From assembly GCF_030651185.1 (NCBI RefSeq), contig NZ_JAUSCJ010000013.1:1-64000 (forward strand): DNA of 64,000 bases. The letters run 5' to 3'. The notes beneath the pieces are model-generated. The model was not told where the DNA came from, made no database searches, and was given only the letters and a program-made list of their open reading frames with translations. This DNA is from Phenylobacterium sp. Lineage in GTDB: Bacteria; Pseudomonadota; Alphaproteobacteria; Caulobacterales; Caulobacteraceae. Below, in pieces: positions 23,567-33,082 of the stretch. Made by a program: the position numbers and the translations under genes. Positions within the stretch are counted from its first letter, which is position 1, and each line of letters opens with the position of its first letter.

Positions 23567-26116
23567 ATGAGGAATTCTCTGCTTATGCGGAGCGCGCTGG
23601 TTGCAGGCGTCTCCGCCGTCGCCCTGGCTTCGGCCGGTTCGGCCATGGCGCAAGCGGGCGCCGCTCCGTTCATGATCGAGGAACTGGTGGTCACCGCTGA
23701 AAAGCGTGAAGCCAGCCTGCAGGACGTGCCGGTGGCGATCACCGCCTACACCAGTGAAAAGCGCGACCTTCTGGGCGTCGCCACTGTCGAGGACCTGGCG
23801 CGCGTCAGCCCCAGCATGGCCTACACCAACAATGACCGGATCTCGATCCGCGGTTTCGGACGCCTGACCAACTCCATCGGCACCGACCCGTCGGTGGCCC
23901 TGTATTCGGACGGTATCTTCTCCAACTCGATGTCGGACGCCTCGACTCCGTCGCTGTTCATCGAGCGGACGGAAATCCTGCGCGGCCCGCAGGGTACGCT
24001 TTACGGCCGGAACTCCATCGGCGGCGCCATGAACATCATCTCCAAGCGCCCCACGGACATCTTCAACGGCGAAGTTCGCGCCTCGGTCGGCAATTACGGG
24101 ACCTGGACGACCCAAGCCCTGCTGCGCGGCCCGATCACCGACGGCCTGCGCTACTCGATCGGCGGCTCGCTTGAACGCCGCGATGAAGGCTATATTCACA
24201 ACAATGGGCCGGGCGGGGACACTAGCGCCGTAAAGCGCTACTTGATCGACGCTCAGATCGAAGCTGACCTCGGTGAGAACATCACCGCCCGCCTCAGCTA
24301 CCGAAAGATCGACTGGGACGACAGCTACGGCGTGGGCAACATCCACGAAGCCGTGGTGAGCCCCTACGACACCACTTCGGTCGTCGGTCTGGGCAACTCG
24401 GCCCTCTACTACAACCCGACCTTGGGCTTCGCCGGCGTCAATCCCTCGACCGCCGATCCCTATACTATCGCGATGAACGACACCATGGAGGGCAAACTCT
24501 CCGATCACCACCGTCTGAACTTCGACATGACCTGGGATCTGGGCTGGGCTTCCCTGAAATACATCGCGGGCTATCAAGCCTATGTCTACAACACCAATGG
24601 CGACGAAGATCGATCTTCACGAGCGGGCCTGTTCAACGTCTCCTCGGTGACGCCGTTCGGCGCCTACACCGCCAGCAACGTCTCGCCGCGCGAGCGCTTC
24701 TTCTACCAGGAGAAGCAGAAGTGGTGGTCGAACGAGATCAACCTGTCCTCCAACAGCGATGGCCCGCTGTCCTGGATCGGCGGCATCTATCAGTACCACC
24801 AGGAGTACTCGCAGCCGCAGGGCCTGCGCGTCTTGGGCGATCCGACCGTTCAGAACCCGATCAATCTGGCCACTGGCGGCTTGGCGGCGCCCAATCCGAA
24901 CGGCAACTATCTGCTGGTTGACGGCACCCTGACGGTCGACTCCTACGCCGCCTTCGCCCAGGTCGAATACAAGCTGTCCGACACCCTTACCCTCCAAGCC
25001 GGCCTGCGCTACACCACCGACGACAAGACCGGCACGGACTTCGCGCGCTATGTCTCGCGCAGCCCGACCACCACGACCGTGCTGCGGTCAGGCGGCGTGC
25101 CGCTCGTCGCCGCCGGCGATATCGCTGTCGACTTCACCACCTTCGTTGTCTGCGGCGGCCCGACCATCGCCAGCTGCGCGGCCAATCCCCTCTATTCGAA
25201 CCTGACCCAAGTCGCGACCGGCGGCCTGGTCCGCGATATGGCGGCCGACTACCAGGCCTGGTCTGGCACGATCGGCCTGCAGTGGCAGCCGGACTCCGAC
25301 ACCAACGGCTACGCCCGCTACAGCCGCGGCTACAAGTCCGGGGGTTGGATCGCGTCGAATGGTCTCTCGCCGTCCCCCTATGCCGATCCGGAATACGTGG
25401 ACAACTACGAGATCGGACTGAAAAAGACCTTCGGTGGTCGCGTTCAGGTGAACTCGTCGATCTTCTACGCCGACTACAAGGGCTTCCAGGCTCCGCTCAC
25501 CGTGGTGCTGAACTCGACGACCGGCTCTACGGGCACGCAGTTCCTGAACCTCGACTCCATCAACTGGGGCCTGGAACTTGAAGCGCAGTGGGCGCCGATC
25601 GAAAACCTCTCGATCTTCGGCAGCTACGCTTATCTGAACACCGAACTGCAAACGGGCTGCTGCTTCGTCGATACGGCCGATGCGAAGGCCCTGAAGGCCG
25701 GCGCACGTCCCACCGGCGTGGTCTTGCCCAATGGCAGCCGTCCGCAGACCCTGGTGGGCAATCACCTGCCGCTGACGCCTGAGAATAAGTTCAACCTGGG
25801 CGCCAACTACACCTTCGACTTCGACGCGGGCAGCCTGACGCTCGGCGCCACGGCCACCTATACCGGCGACCAGCAGGTCACGATCTTCGCCCAGGACGGC
25901 TACACTTCGCCTTCCAACACGGTGGCGGATGTGCGGGCCCTGTGGAAGGACGCCGCGGACCGCTTCACCATCATCGGCTATGTCAAGAACTTGACCGACG
26001 AGGTGGCGATCCAGAGCTCGACCATCGGCTCGCCGTCCTCCAGCGGCAACCAACGCCAGACGCAGAAGCTGAACTTCCCGCGCACCTACGGCGTGGAAGT
26101 GCAATACCGCTTCTAA
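23567..26116 (+). CDS. TonB-dependent outer membrane receptor
   Basis: The 849-residue protein has a signal peptide (MRNSLLMRSALVAGVSAVAL... ending AMAQA), a TonB box region EELVVTAEKREASLQDVP, the plug domain (ISIRGFGR, ERTEILRGPQGTLYGRNSIG) and a C-terminal beta-barrel ending in aromatic YGVEVQYRF, as needed for outer-membrane assembly. This EKRE subclass in Caulobacterales and Sphingomonads imports sugars, terpenoids or other organic substrates as well as siderophores. The ligand is unknown; proximity to a P450, a dienelactone hydrolase and an SDR suggests a catabolic substrate. A strong terminator follows. Confidence 0.9.
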   Translation: MRNSLLMRSALVAGVSAVALASAGSAMAQAGAAPFMIEELVVTAEKREASLQDVPVAITAYTSEKRDLLGVATVEDLARVSPSMAYTNNDRISIRGFGRLTNSIGTDPSVALYSDGIFSNSMSDASTPSLFIERTEILRGPQGTLYGRNSIGGAMNIISKRPTDIFNGEVRASVGNYGTWTTQALLRGPITDGLRYSIGGSLERRDEGYIHNNGPGGDTSAVKRYLIDAQIEADLGENITARLSYRKIDWDDSYGVGNIHEAVVSPYDTTSVVGLGNSALYYNPTLGFAGVNPSTADPYTIAMNDTMEGKLSDHHRLNFDMTWDLGWASLKYIAGYQAYVYNTNGDEDRSSRAGLFNVSSVTPFGAYTASNVSPRERFFYQEKQKWWSNEINLSSNSDGPLSWIGGIYQYHQEYSQPQGLRVLGDPTVQNPINLATGGLAAPNPNGNYLLVDGTLTVDSYAAFAQVEYKLSDTLTLQAGLRYTTDDKTGTDFARYVSRSPTTTTVLRSGGVPLVAAGDIAVDFTTFVVCGGPTIASCAANPLYSNLTQVATGGLVRDMAADYQAWSGTIGLQWQPDSDTNGYARYSRGYKSGGWIASNGLSPSPYADPEYVDNYEIGLKKTFGGRVQVNSSIFYADYKGFQAPLTVVLNSTTGSTGTQFLNLDSINWGLELEAQWAPIENLSIFGSYAYLNTELQTGCCFVDTADAKALKAGARPTGVVLPNGSRPQTLVGNHLPLTPENKFNLGANYTFDFDAGSLTLGATATYTGDQQVTIFAQDGYTSPSNTVADVRALWKDAADRFTIIGYVKNLTDEVAIQSSTIGSPSSSGNQRQTQKLNFPRTYGVEVQYRF

Positions 26117-26140
26117 GCCGCGGACTGGGAACGACAATTG

Positions 26141-26171
26141 GGGCGGCGCCGATTTCGGCGCCGCCCTTTTT
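26141..26171 (+). terminator. Rho-independent terminator of the TonB receptor
   Basis: A 12-bp perfect stem, GGGCGGCGCCGA / TCGGCGCCGCCC with a 2-nt loop TT, is followed by TTTTT. It also separates the receptor from the convergent dienelactone hydrolase gene. Confidence 0.9.
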
Positions 26172-26183
26172 CGTGAGCCAAGG

Positions 26184-26912
26184 CTAGGCCAGATTGCGCT
26201 TGAACAGCGCCAGCAGGCGTTCCCAGTGGCGCTCGGCCGCGGGCTTGTCGTAGGCGGCGCGCTGCGGGAAGGCGAAGCCGTGGTGGACGCCGGGATAGAT
26301 CTCCACCTCGCCCTTGACCTGGTTGGCGGTGACCGACTGGCTGAGGGCCTCGACCATTTCCAGCGGCGCATAGGGGTCGATCTCGGCGCAGGCGAAATAG
26401 ACCTCGCCTTGGACCTTCTGGGCGGCCAGGTGGGGACTGTCGTGGGCGTCGGTGACCAGGGAGACACCGTAGATCGAGGCCGCCGCCTTCACCTTGTCCG
26501 GATAGTAGGCCGCCGCGTTGATGGCGTACTGGCCGCTCATGCAGTAGCCGACCGCCCCCATAGGGCCCTTGCTGGCGGCCGGATCGGTGTCGATGTGGGC
26601 CAGCAGCGCCTTGGTGTCTGACATGATCAGGCCGATGTTGATGGAGGCCATCAGGTCGAACATCGTCTTGCGGTCCGCCTCGGTGGCGAAGCCCGCCAGT
26701 TCCAGGACGCCGGCCCGGTAATAGAGGTTGGGCAGGACCACATAGTAGCCGGAGCTGGCCAGGCGCCGCGCCATGTCGCGCAGTTCCTCGCGGATGGCCG
26801 GGGCGTCCATGTAGAACAGGATCACCGGGTGCGGCCCGTCCCGCTCGGGATGGACGATGAAGGTGGTGGTCGCACCGTGCGCGGTGGCGATCTCGAGGGT
26901 CTGTTCGATCAT
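26184..26912 (-). CDS. Dienelactone hydrolase family protein
   Basis: The 242-residue alpha/beta protein has a cysteine nucleophile in GYCMSG (~residue 125), an acid in YFACAEIDPY and the histidine in VHHGFAFP, the Cys-Asp-His triad of dienelactone hydrolases. The true substrate is uncertain, since many members are general carboxylesterases. It is the downstream gene of a probable two-gene unit with the SDR (27696 to 26926), 13 bases apart on the same strand. Confidence 0.85.
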   Translation of the reverse strand: MIEQTLEIATAHGATTTFIVHPERDGPHPVILFYMDAPAIREELRDMARRLASSGYYVVLPNLYYRAGVLELAGFATEADRKTMFDLMASINIGLIMSDTKALLAHIDTDPAASKGPMGAVGYCMSGQYAINAAAYYPDKVKAAASIYGVSLVTDAHDSPHLAAQKVQGEVYFACAEIDPYAPLEMVEALSQSVTANQVKGEVEIYPGVHHGFAFPQRAAYDKPAAERHWERLLALFKRNLA

Positions 26913-26925
26913 GGCGCCCCTGCCC

Positions 26926-27696
26926 CTAGAAGTTGACGCGGGCGCTGATGGCGCCGTCCACCAGCATGTTGATGCCCGTGGTGAAGGCCGAGCGCGGGCT
27001 GGCCAGGAAGACCGTGGCGGCCGCCACCTCCTCAGGGGTCGCCATGCGGCCGGTGGGGTTGCGCTTGATCATCTGGTCGAAGAAGGCCGGCATGCCCGCC
27101 TTCACATTGCCCCAGACGCCGCCCTCGAAGAAGACGGTGCCCGGCGAGACCACGTTGCAGCGGACGTGCTTGGCCGCGCCTTCCTTGGCCAGGCCCTTGG
27201 CGTAGTGGATCTGGGCGGCCTTCATGGCGCCATAGGCCGAGGCGCTGGAGGCCTCCGCCGCCGACACCGAGGAGGTGATCACCATGCAGGCGTCGCCCTT
27301 GTCCTCGGCGGCCTTTTCCAGGAACGGCCTGGCGGCCTCGAAGGCGTTGACGGCGCCCATCAGGTCGATGTCGAACATCGCCTTCCAGTCCGCCTCCTTG
27401 GCGCCTTGAACAAGCGCGCTGGCGTTGGACACCAGGATATCGATGCCGCTCAGGGTTTCGCCGGCCTTGGTGACGAAGGCCTTTAGGGCCGGACCGTCGG
27501 CGATGTCGACGACCTCGCCCCAGGCGCTGACGCCCTTGGCCTGCAGGGCCGCGACCGTCTCGGCCACCTGGTCGGCGTTGCGGGCGCAGATGGCGACATT
27601 GGCGCCCTCTTCGGCGAACAGCTCGGCGATCGCCCGGCCGATGCCCCGCGTCGCGCCGGTGACCACCGCCGTCTTGCCCTTGAGTTGAAGATCCAT
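26926..27696 (-). CDS. Short-chain dehydrogenase/reductase (SDR)
   Basis: The 256-residue classical SDR has the dinucleotide motif TGATRGIG (~14-21), NAS (~91), the active-site Ser in ITSSVSAAE and YGAMK (Tyr/Lys catalytic pair, ~155-159), and the C-terminal family ending TGINMLVDGA. A basic residue after the first strand (ICARN) suggests NADP(H) preference. The substrate is unknown. It is upstream of the dienelactone hydrolase on the same strand and divergent from glcD. Confidence 0.88.
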   Translation of the reverse strand: MDLQLKGKTAVVTGATRGIGRAIAELFAEEGANVAICARNADQVAETVAALQAKGVSAWGEVVDIADGPALKAFVTKAGETLSGIDILVSNASALVQGAKEADWKAMFDIDLMGAVNAFEAARPFLEKAAEDKGDACMVITSSVSAAEASSASAYGAMKAAQIHYAKGLAKEGAAKHVRCNVVSPGTVFFEGGVWGNVKAGMPAFFDQMIKRNPTGRMATPEEVAAATVFLASPRSAFTTGINMLVDGAISARVNF

Positions 27697-27763
27697 GGTC
27701 GTCTCCCGTTTGGTTTGTTGCGACCTTTCTAGCGCGGGCGGGCGGAGCCGCGAGGTCTTTCTG

Positions 27764-29317
27764 ATGCCGGCGCTTCAAGTGATTGACGCCCCCGCGGCGC
27801 CCGGACCAAGAAGGGTGATGCTCGATCAGTTCGACGCCCGCCTCGACGCCGATTTCCCGCCCGTCGATCCCGCGCGCCTGATCGCGGCGCTGAAGCCCCT
27901 GCTGCCGCCCGAAAACCTCAAGACCCAGATCGAGGCTCTGCGGCCCTACGAGACCGATGGCCTGGCCGCCTACCGCTCCCTCCCCGCCGTCGTCGCCCTG
28001 CCAGAGACCGTGGCGCAGGTGCAGGCGATCCTGAGGGTGTGCTCCGACCTGGGGGCGCCCGTCGTGGCGCGCGGCGCGGGCACGGGCCTGTCGGGCGGCG
28101 CCCTGCCCTATCCCGGCTGCGTGCTGCTGAGCCTGGCCAAGTTCAGCCGCATCCTGGAGATCGACGCCCAGGCCCGCACCGCGCGGGTCCAGCCCGGCGT
28201 GCGCAATCTGGCGATCTCCGAGGCCGTGGCGCATCTGGGCCTGTTCTACGCCCCGGACCCCTCATCCCAGATCGCCTGCTCCATCGGCGGCAATGTCGCG
28301 GAGAACGCCGGAGGGGTGCACTGCCTGAAATACGGCCTGACGGTGCACAACCTGCTGAAGCTGGAGATGGTGACCCTGGAGGGCGAGGTGCTGCACCTCG
28401 GCTCCGACGCCTATGACGCGCCGGGGTTCGACCTGATGGCTCTGATGACCGGGTCCGAGGGCCTGTTGGGGGTGGTCACCGAGATCACCGTCAAGCTGAC
28501 GCCCGTGCCCGAGACCACCCAGGTCCTGCTGGCCGCCTTCGACAATGTGGAGGTGGCCGCCCAGGCCGTCGCCGAGATCATGGCCGAAGGCATCGTGCCC
28601 GCCGGCCTGGAGATGATGGACGGCCCGGCCCTGCGCGCCGCCGAGGACTTCGCCATGGCGGGTTACCCCAAGGACGCCGCGGCCATCCTGCTCTGCGAAC
28701 TGGACGGCGCCGGCCCGGACGTGGCCGAGGAGATCGCCCGGGTCTCGGCCCTGCTCTCGAGCTGCGGCGCCACCGAGGTCCGCCAGGCCCGCGACGAGGA
28801 CGAGCGCAAGCGGTTCTGGGCCGGGCGCAAGGGGGCTTTCCCAGCCGTGGGGCGGATCGCGCCGGACTATTACTGCATGGACGGCACCATCCCCAGGCGG
28901 GCCCTGCCCAATGTTCTCACGGAGATCACCCGGCTGTCGGAGGTCCACGGCCTGGCGGTGGCCAACGTCTTCCACGCCGGCGACGGCAACCTGCACCCCC
29001 TGATCCTCTACGACGCGGCCAAGGACGGCGACCAGGACGCCGCCGATGCCCTGGGCGGGGCGATCCTGGAGCTCTGCGTCTCCGTGGGCGGCACCATCAC
29101 CGGCGAGCACGGCGTGGGCCGCGAGAAGATCAACCAGATGTGCGTGCAGTTCAGCAGCGCCGAGATCGACGCCTTCCACGCCCTGAAAGCCGCCTTCGAT
29201 CCCAAGGGCCTGCTCAATCCCGGCAAGGCCATCCCGACCCTGGCCCGCTGCGCAGAGTTCGGCGGCATGCACATCCACAACGGGGAACTGCCCTTTGCGC
29301 ACCTCCCCCGGTTCTGA
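27764..29317 (+). CDS. glcD: Glycolate oxidase subunit GlcD (FAD-linked oxidase)
   Basis: The 517-residue protein has the PCMH-type FAD domain (VVALPETVAQVQAILRVCSD, ARGAGTGLSGGALP, and SSQIACSIGGNVAENAGGVH at ~165-185) and the FAD-linked oxidase C-terminal domain with NVFHAGDGNLHP and GTITGEHGVG. GlcD, GlcE and GlcF together oxidise glycolate (and D-lactate) to the keto acid at the membrane, passing electrons to quinones. I start at 27764 after GAGG; an internal ATG at 27818 is possible. glcE begins inside its last codons. Confidence 0.9.
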   Translation: MPALQVIDAPAAPGPRRVMLDQFDARLDADFPPVDPARLIAALKPLLPPENLKTQIEALRPYETDGLAAYRSLPAVVALPETVAQVQAILRVCSDLGAPVVARGAGTGLSGGALPYPGCVLLSLAKFSRILEIDAQARTARVQPGVRNLAISEAVAHLGLFYAPDPSSQIACSIGGNVAENAGGVHCLKYGLTVHNLLKLEMVTLEGEVLHLGSDAYDAPGFDLMALMTGSEGLLGVVTEITVKLTPVPETTQVLLAAFDNVEVAAQAVAEIMAEGIVPAGLEMMDGPALRAAEDFAMAGYPKDAAAILLCELDGAGPDVAEEIARVSALLSSCGATEVRQARDEDERKRFWAGRKGAFPAVGRIAPDYYCMDGTIPRRALPNVLTEITRLSEVHGLAVANVFHAGDGNLHPLILYDAAKDGDQDAADALGGAILELCVSVGGTITGEHGVGREKINQMCVQFSSAEIDAFHALKAAFDPKGLLNPGKAIPTLARCAEFGGMHIHNGELPFAHLPRF

Positions 29318-30344
29318 CCTTACCGAGAGCCTCGCCGAGCGCGTCCGCGCGGGAGGTCCCCTGCGCCTGGAGGGCGGCGGGACGCGGGGCCTCTATGGCC
29401 GCAAGGTGGACGGCGCCGCGCTGTCGCTGGCCGGACACCACGGCGTGGTGGATTACGACCCCAGCGAACTGGTGATCACCGCGCGAGCGGGAACGCCGAT
29501 CATCGAGATCGAGGCCCTGCTGGCGGCCGAGAACCAGATGCTGGCCTTCGAGCCGCCGGTGTTCGGTTCGGCCGGCACCCTGGGTGGCGCGGTGGCCACG
29601 GGGCTGTCGGGGCCGCGCCGGCCCTTCGTGGGGCCGCTGCGCGACTATGTGCTGGGCGCCCGCCTGATGAACCCGCAGGGCGAGGTGCTTCGCTTCGGGG
29701 GCACGGTGTTCAAGAACGTCGCCGGCTTCGACGCCTTCCGGCTGATGGCCGGATCGCTGGGCTGTTTCGGGCCGATCCTGGAGGTCTCCCTGCGGGTGAC
29801 GCCTCGGCCGCGGACAGAACGGGCCCTGGTCTTCGAGATGGCGGGCGAGGCGGCGCGGACCTGGGTGACCGGCCTGATGGGCCGCCCCCTGCCCCTGTCG
29901 GGCGCCTTCCACGATGGCCAACGCCTGCACCTGCGGCTCTCCGGTGGCGAGGCTGGCGTCGCGGCGACCAAGGCCGAACTCGGGGGCGAGGACGAGCCGC
30001 TGGAGACCTGGGCCGCGATCCGCCACATGACCCATCCGGTCTTCCAGGAGCCGGTCCTGTGGCGCGTGTCCCTGCCGCCCACCGGCCCGGCGGAAAGCTT
30101 CGAGACCACCGCCTGGGACTGGGCCGGCGGCCAGCGCTGGCTCGCCGCCGACAGCGTCGATCCAGGCGTCTGGGGCCATGCCGCGCGGCTCGGCGGCCAC
30201 GCCACCCTGTTCCGAGGCCAGGCAGATAATGACCAGGTTTTCCAGCCGCTTGCCCCCGGCGTCTTCAACCTGCACCGCCGCGTGAAGGCCGCCCTGGACC
30301 CGGCGGGGATCTTCAATCCCGGCGCCATGTATGAAGGGCTCTAG
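29295..30344 (+). CDS. glcE: Glycolate oxidase subunit GlcE (FAD-binding)
   Basis: The 349-residue protein has the FAD-binding half found in GlcE: LRLEGGGTRGLYGR, VVDYDPSELVITARAGT, GTLGGAVATGLSGPRRPFVG and GGTVFKNVAGFDAFRLMAGS. It is shorter than GlcD because it lacks the full C-terminal catalytic region. The start is a TTG at 29295, 23 bases inside glcD, with GGGGAA 7 bases upstream. The stop abuts the glcF start exactly, so the three genes form one operon. Confidence 0.9.
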   Translation: MRTSPGSDLTESLAERVRAGGPLRLEGGGTRGLYGRKVDGAALSLAGHHGVVDYDPSELVITARAGTPIIEIEALLAAENQMLAFEPPVFGSAGTLGGAVATGLSGPRRPFVGPLRDYVLGARLMNPQGEVLRFGGTVFKNVAGFDAFRLMAGSLGCFGPILEVSLRVTPRPRTERALVFEMAGEAARTWVTGLMGRPLPLSGAFHDGQRLHLRLSGGEAGVAATKAELGGEDEPLETWAAIRHMTHPVFQEPVLWRVSLPPTGPAESFETTAWDWAGGQRWLAADSVDPGVWGHAARLGGHATLFRGQADNDQVFQPLAPGVFNLHRRVKAALDPAGIFNPGAMYEGL

Positions 30345-31562
30345 ATGAAGACGGTCATCCAGGGTCCGCTGGCTGGGAGCAGCGGCGGCGACATCGCCGC
30401 CCAGGCCCTGCGCGCCTGCGTCCACTGCGGCATGTGCAACGCCACCTGCCCCACCTACCAGATCACCGGCGACGAGCTGGATGGCCCGCGCGGCCGCATC
30501 TACCTGCTGAAGCAGGCCCTGGAGGGCCAGCCGGTCAGCCAGACGACGCTCAAGCACCTCGACCGCTGCCTGAGCTGCCGAGCCTGCGAGACCACCTGCC
30601 CCTCCGGCGTCCAGTACCACCGGCTCTACGACATCGGGCGAGAGGCGGTCGTCGATCAGGTGGGCCGGCCCTGGACCGAGCGGCTGGCGCGCGGCGTGAT
30701 CCGGCGGGTGACCCGCTCGGCGGCCCTGCTGGGCGCGGCCCTGGCGGTGGGCCGCCTGGTGAGCCCGCTGCTTCCCAAGGCCCTGAAGGCCAAGGTCACG
30801 CCGCGCATCGCCCCTGGCCTGCGTCCCGCCCCGCACCACGTCCGGCGGATGCTGATGCTCACCGGCTGCGCCCAGTCAGCGGCCGCCCCGCACTTCAACG
30901 CCGTCACCGCCCGGGTATTCGACCGTCTGGGGGTGAGCCTGGTGGAGGCGCCCCGCGCCGGCTGCTGTGGCGCTGTCAGCTTCCACCTGGACGCACCGCA
31001 CGAGGGCGCCGCCGCCGCGCGGGCCAATATCGACGCCTGGTGGCCCGACATCGAGGCCGGCGCCGAGGCCGTGGTGGTCAATTCCAGCGGCTGCGCGGCC
31101 TTCATCAAGGACTATCCAGACGTCCTGCGCGACGACCCGGCCTATGCCGAAAAGGCCCGGGTGGTGGCCGCCCTGGTGCGCGACCCCATCCAGCTGCTGT
31201 CGGTGGCCGACCTCGCGGCCCGACGCGCGCCCGCCGAGCCCCGCATCGCCGTCCATGAGCCCTGCACCCTGCAGCATGGCCTGCGCCTGACCGGCCGCAT
31301 CGGGACGCTGCTGGCGAGCCTGGGCTACGAGCCCCAGCCGGTGGCCGACAGCCACATCTGCTGCGGCTCGGCCGGCGCCTATTCGCTGCTGCAGCCGGAG
31401 ATGTCGGGCAAGCTGAAGGCCGCCAAGCTCAGCACCCTCAACGCCCACCAGCCGGCCGCCATCTACACCGCCAATATCGGCTGCTGGATGCACCTGGCGC
31501 CCGACTCCACCGCCCCGGTGCGGCACTGGCTGGAGGCGGTGGACGAGGTCACGCGGCCCTGA
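30345..31562 (+). CDS. glcF: Glycolate oxidase iron-sulfur subunit GlcF
   Basis: The 405-residue protein has two 4Fe-4S ferredoxin motifs (CVHCGMCNATCP ~25-36 and CLSCRACETTCP ~75-86) and two CCG/cysteine-rich repeats (APRAGCCGAVSFH, DSHICCGSAGAY) for quinone-linked electron transfer, as in GlcF and LutA. It carries electrons from the GlcDE flavin to the membrane. It is the last gene of glcDEF; an acyl-CoA dehydrogenase follows after 95 bases. Confidence 0.92.
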   Translation: MKTVIQGPLAGSSGGDIAAQALRACVHCGMCNATCPTYQITGDELDGPRGRIYLLKQALEGQPVSQTTLKHLDRCLSCRACETTCPSGVQYHRLYDIGREAVVDQVGRPWTERLARGVIRRVTRSAALLGAALAVGRLVSPLLPKALKAKVTPRIAPGLRPAPHHVRRMLMLTGCAQSAAAPHFNAVTARVFDRLGVSLVEAPRAGCCGAVSFHLDAPHEGAAAARANIDAWWPDIEAGAEAVVVNSSGCAAFIKDYPDVLRDDPAYAEKARVVAALVRDPIQLLSVADLAARRAPAEPRIAVHEPCTLQHGLRLTGRIGTLLASLGYEPQPVADSHICCGSAGAYSLLQPEMSGKLKAAKLSTLNAHQPAAIYTANIGCWMHLAPDSTAPVRHWLEAVDEVTRP

Positions 31563-31657
31563 GCATGGCGTTGACAGCCTGCCCCAGCGGCAGTCTCATG
31601 TCGCCATAAGCGGGCGGGCTCGACCACGTCGGCGCAAAGACATTTAGGGAAACGACC

Positions 31658-32869
31658 ATGGCTGATTTTGGCGGCGCCGATCTCGACGCTTTCCGCAGCG
31701 AAGCCAAGACCTGGCTGGCGGAGAACTTCCCCCCCTCCCTGAAGAACCGCAGCGACATTGCCGCCGCCGAGGCGCCGGTCCCCGTCGAGGGCGACTACAA
31801 GCTCTGGAAGGAGCGGATGGGCGCCAAGGGCTGGGGCGTTCCCACCTGGCCGTCAGAGTACGGCGGCGGCGGCTTGAACAGCTCCGAGGCCCGCGTGCTG
31901 CGCGAGGAGATGGCCGCCATCGGCGCCTGGAACCCCATCGGCGGCATGGGGGTGATGATGTTCGGCCCCACCCTGCTGGAATACGGCACCGAGGAACAGA
32001 AGCAGCGCCACATCCCGCCCATCGTCCGCGGCGAGCTGCGCTGGTGTCAGGGCTACTCCGAGCCGGGCTCTGGATCTGACCTCGCCTCCCTGCAGACAAA
32101 AGCTCAGGACAAGGGTGATCATTTCCTCGTAAATGGTTCAAAAATATGGACTTCTGGCGCTCAGTACGCCGACTGGTGCTTCTGCCTGACGCGGACCGAT
32201 CCCAGCAAGAAGCATGAGGGGATCAGCTTCCTGCTGATCGACATGAAGACGCCCGGCGTCGAGCCGCGGCCGATCCTGCTGATCTCCGGGTCGTCGCCGT
32301 TCTGCGAGACCTTCTTCACCGATGTGAAGGTGCCCAAGGAGAACCTGGTGGGGCCGCTCAACGGCGGTTGGACGGTGGGCAAGCGGCTGCTGCAGCACGA
32401 GCGCAACGGGCTGTCGGGCGGCGGCGGGGCGCCGGCGCGGAACAATCCGGCGGCGCTGCGGGAGATCGCCAAGAAATACATCGGCGTGGACGACAGCGGC
32501 CGGCTGGCCGACCGCGACTTCCGCACCCGGCTGATCGAGCAGGACATGAACGCCCGGGCCTATCAGCTCACCAACGCCCGGGTGGCCCTGGAAGCGCGCA
32601 ATCAGAGCGGGCCCTCCGCGGCGACCTCGATCATGAAGAACGCCAGCTCGAGCATCAATGTGAACCACGCCGAGATGGTGGTGGAGGCCATGGGCTATAA
32701 CGGCCTGGCCTGGGCCGGAGACGAGTTCAGCGCCGAGGAGCTGGCCGCAGCTAGAGCCTTCCTGCGGGTGAAGTCCGGGACGATCGCGGGCGGCTCCTAC
32801 GAGATCCAGAACAACATCATCTCCAAGCGGATCCTGGGTCTGCCCGACACCAACATCCACACCTACTGA
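31658..32869 (+). CDS. Acyl-CoA dehydrogenase
   Basis: The 403-residue protein has the ACAD N-terminal helical domain (FRSEAKTWLAENFPPSLKNR), the FAD/substrate-contacting block WCQGYSEPGSGSDLASLQTK (~128-147), the second block VNGSKIWTSGAQYADWCF and the C-terminal helical domain with GGSYEIQNNIISKRILGLP. This ending is typical of the large-ACAD group (FadE-like, including steroid side-chain enzymes). It oxidises an acyl-CoA at C2-C3 and passes electrons to ETF. AGGGA precedes the ATG. Confidence 0.9.
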   Translation: MADFGGADLDAFRSEAKTWLAENFPPSLKNRSDIAAAEAPVPVEGDYKLWKERMGAKGWGVPTWPSEYGGGGLNSSEARVLREEMAAIGAWNPIGGMGVMMFGPTLLEYGTEEQKQRHIPPIVRGELRWCQGYSEPGSGSDLASLQTKAQDKGDHFLVNGSKIWTSGAQYADWCFCLTRTDPSKKHEGISFLLIDMKTPGVEPRPILLISGSSPFCETFFTDVKVPKENLVGPLNGGWTVGKRLLQHERNGLSGGGGAPARNNPAALREIAKKYIGVDDSGRLADRDFRTRLIEQDMNARAYQLTNARVALEARNQSGPSAATSIMKNASSSINVNHAEMVVEAMGYNGLAWAGDEFSAEELAAARAFLRVKSGTIAGGSYEIQNNIISKRILGLPDTNIHTY

Positions 32870-33082
32870 TTGACCGCCTGGGGCCTCGCCGCTAAGGCGG
32901 GGCCATGGCCGCCTCGACCGCCACTGTTGCATTGACCGACCTGCGGAGCGTGCTGAACGCCCGCGGCGGCCGAGGTCTGCGCGTCTTCGGATAGACCGCG
33001 GGATCAGGCGCAGCCGTTCCCGGGCGCTCCGGGGACGTGAAACCACCGCCTGACATTCCCAAATCTATTCGGAGGAGCCACC

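Noticed and set aside
32905-32994. 29-codon frame upstream of the GlyRS-like gene, considered as a leader peptide
   Set aside because: It has no ribosome site, no run of one codon and no attenuator hairpin before the next gene. A leader role cannot be supported.
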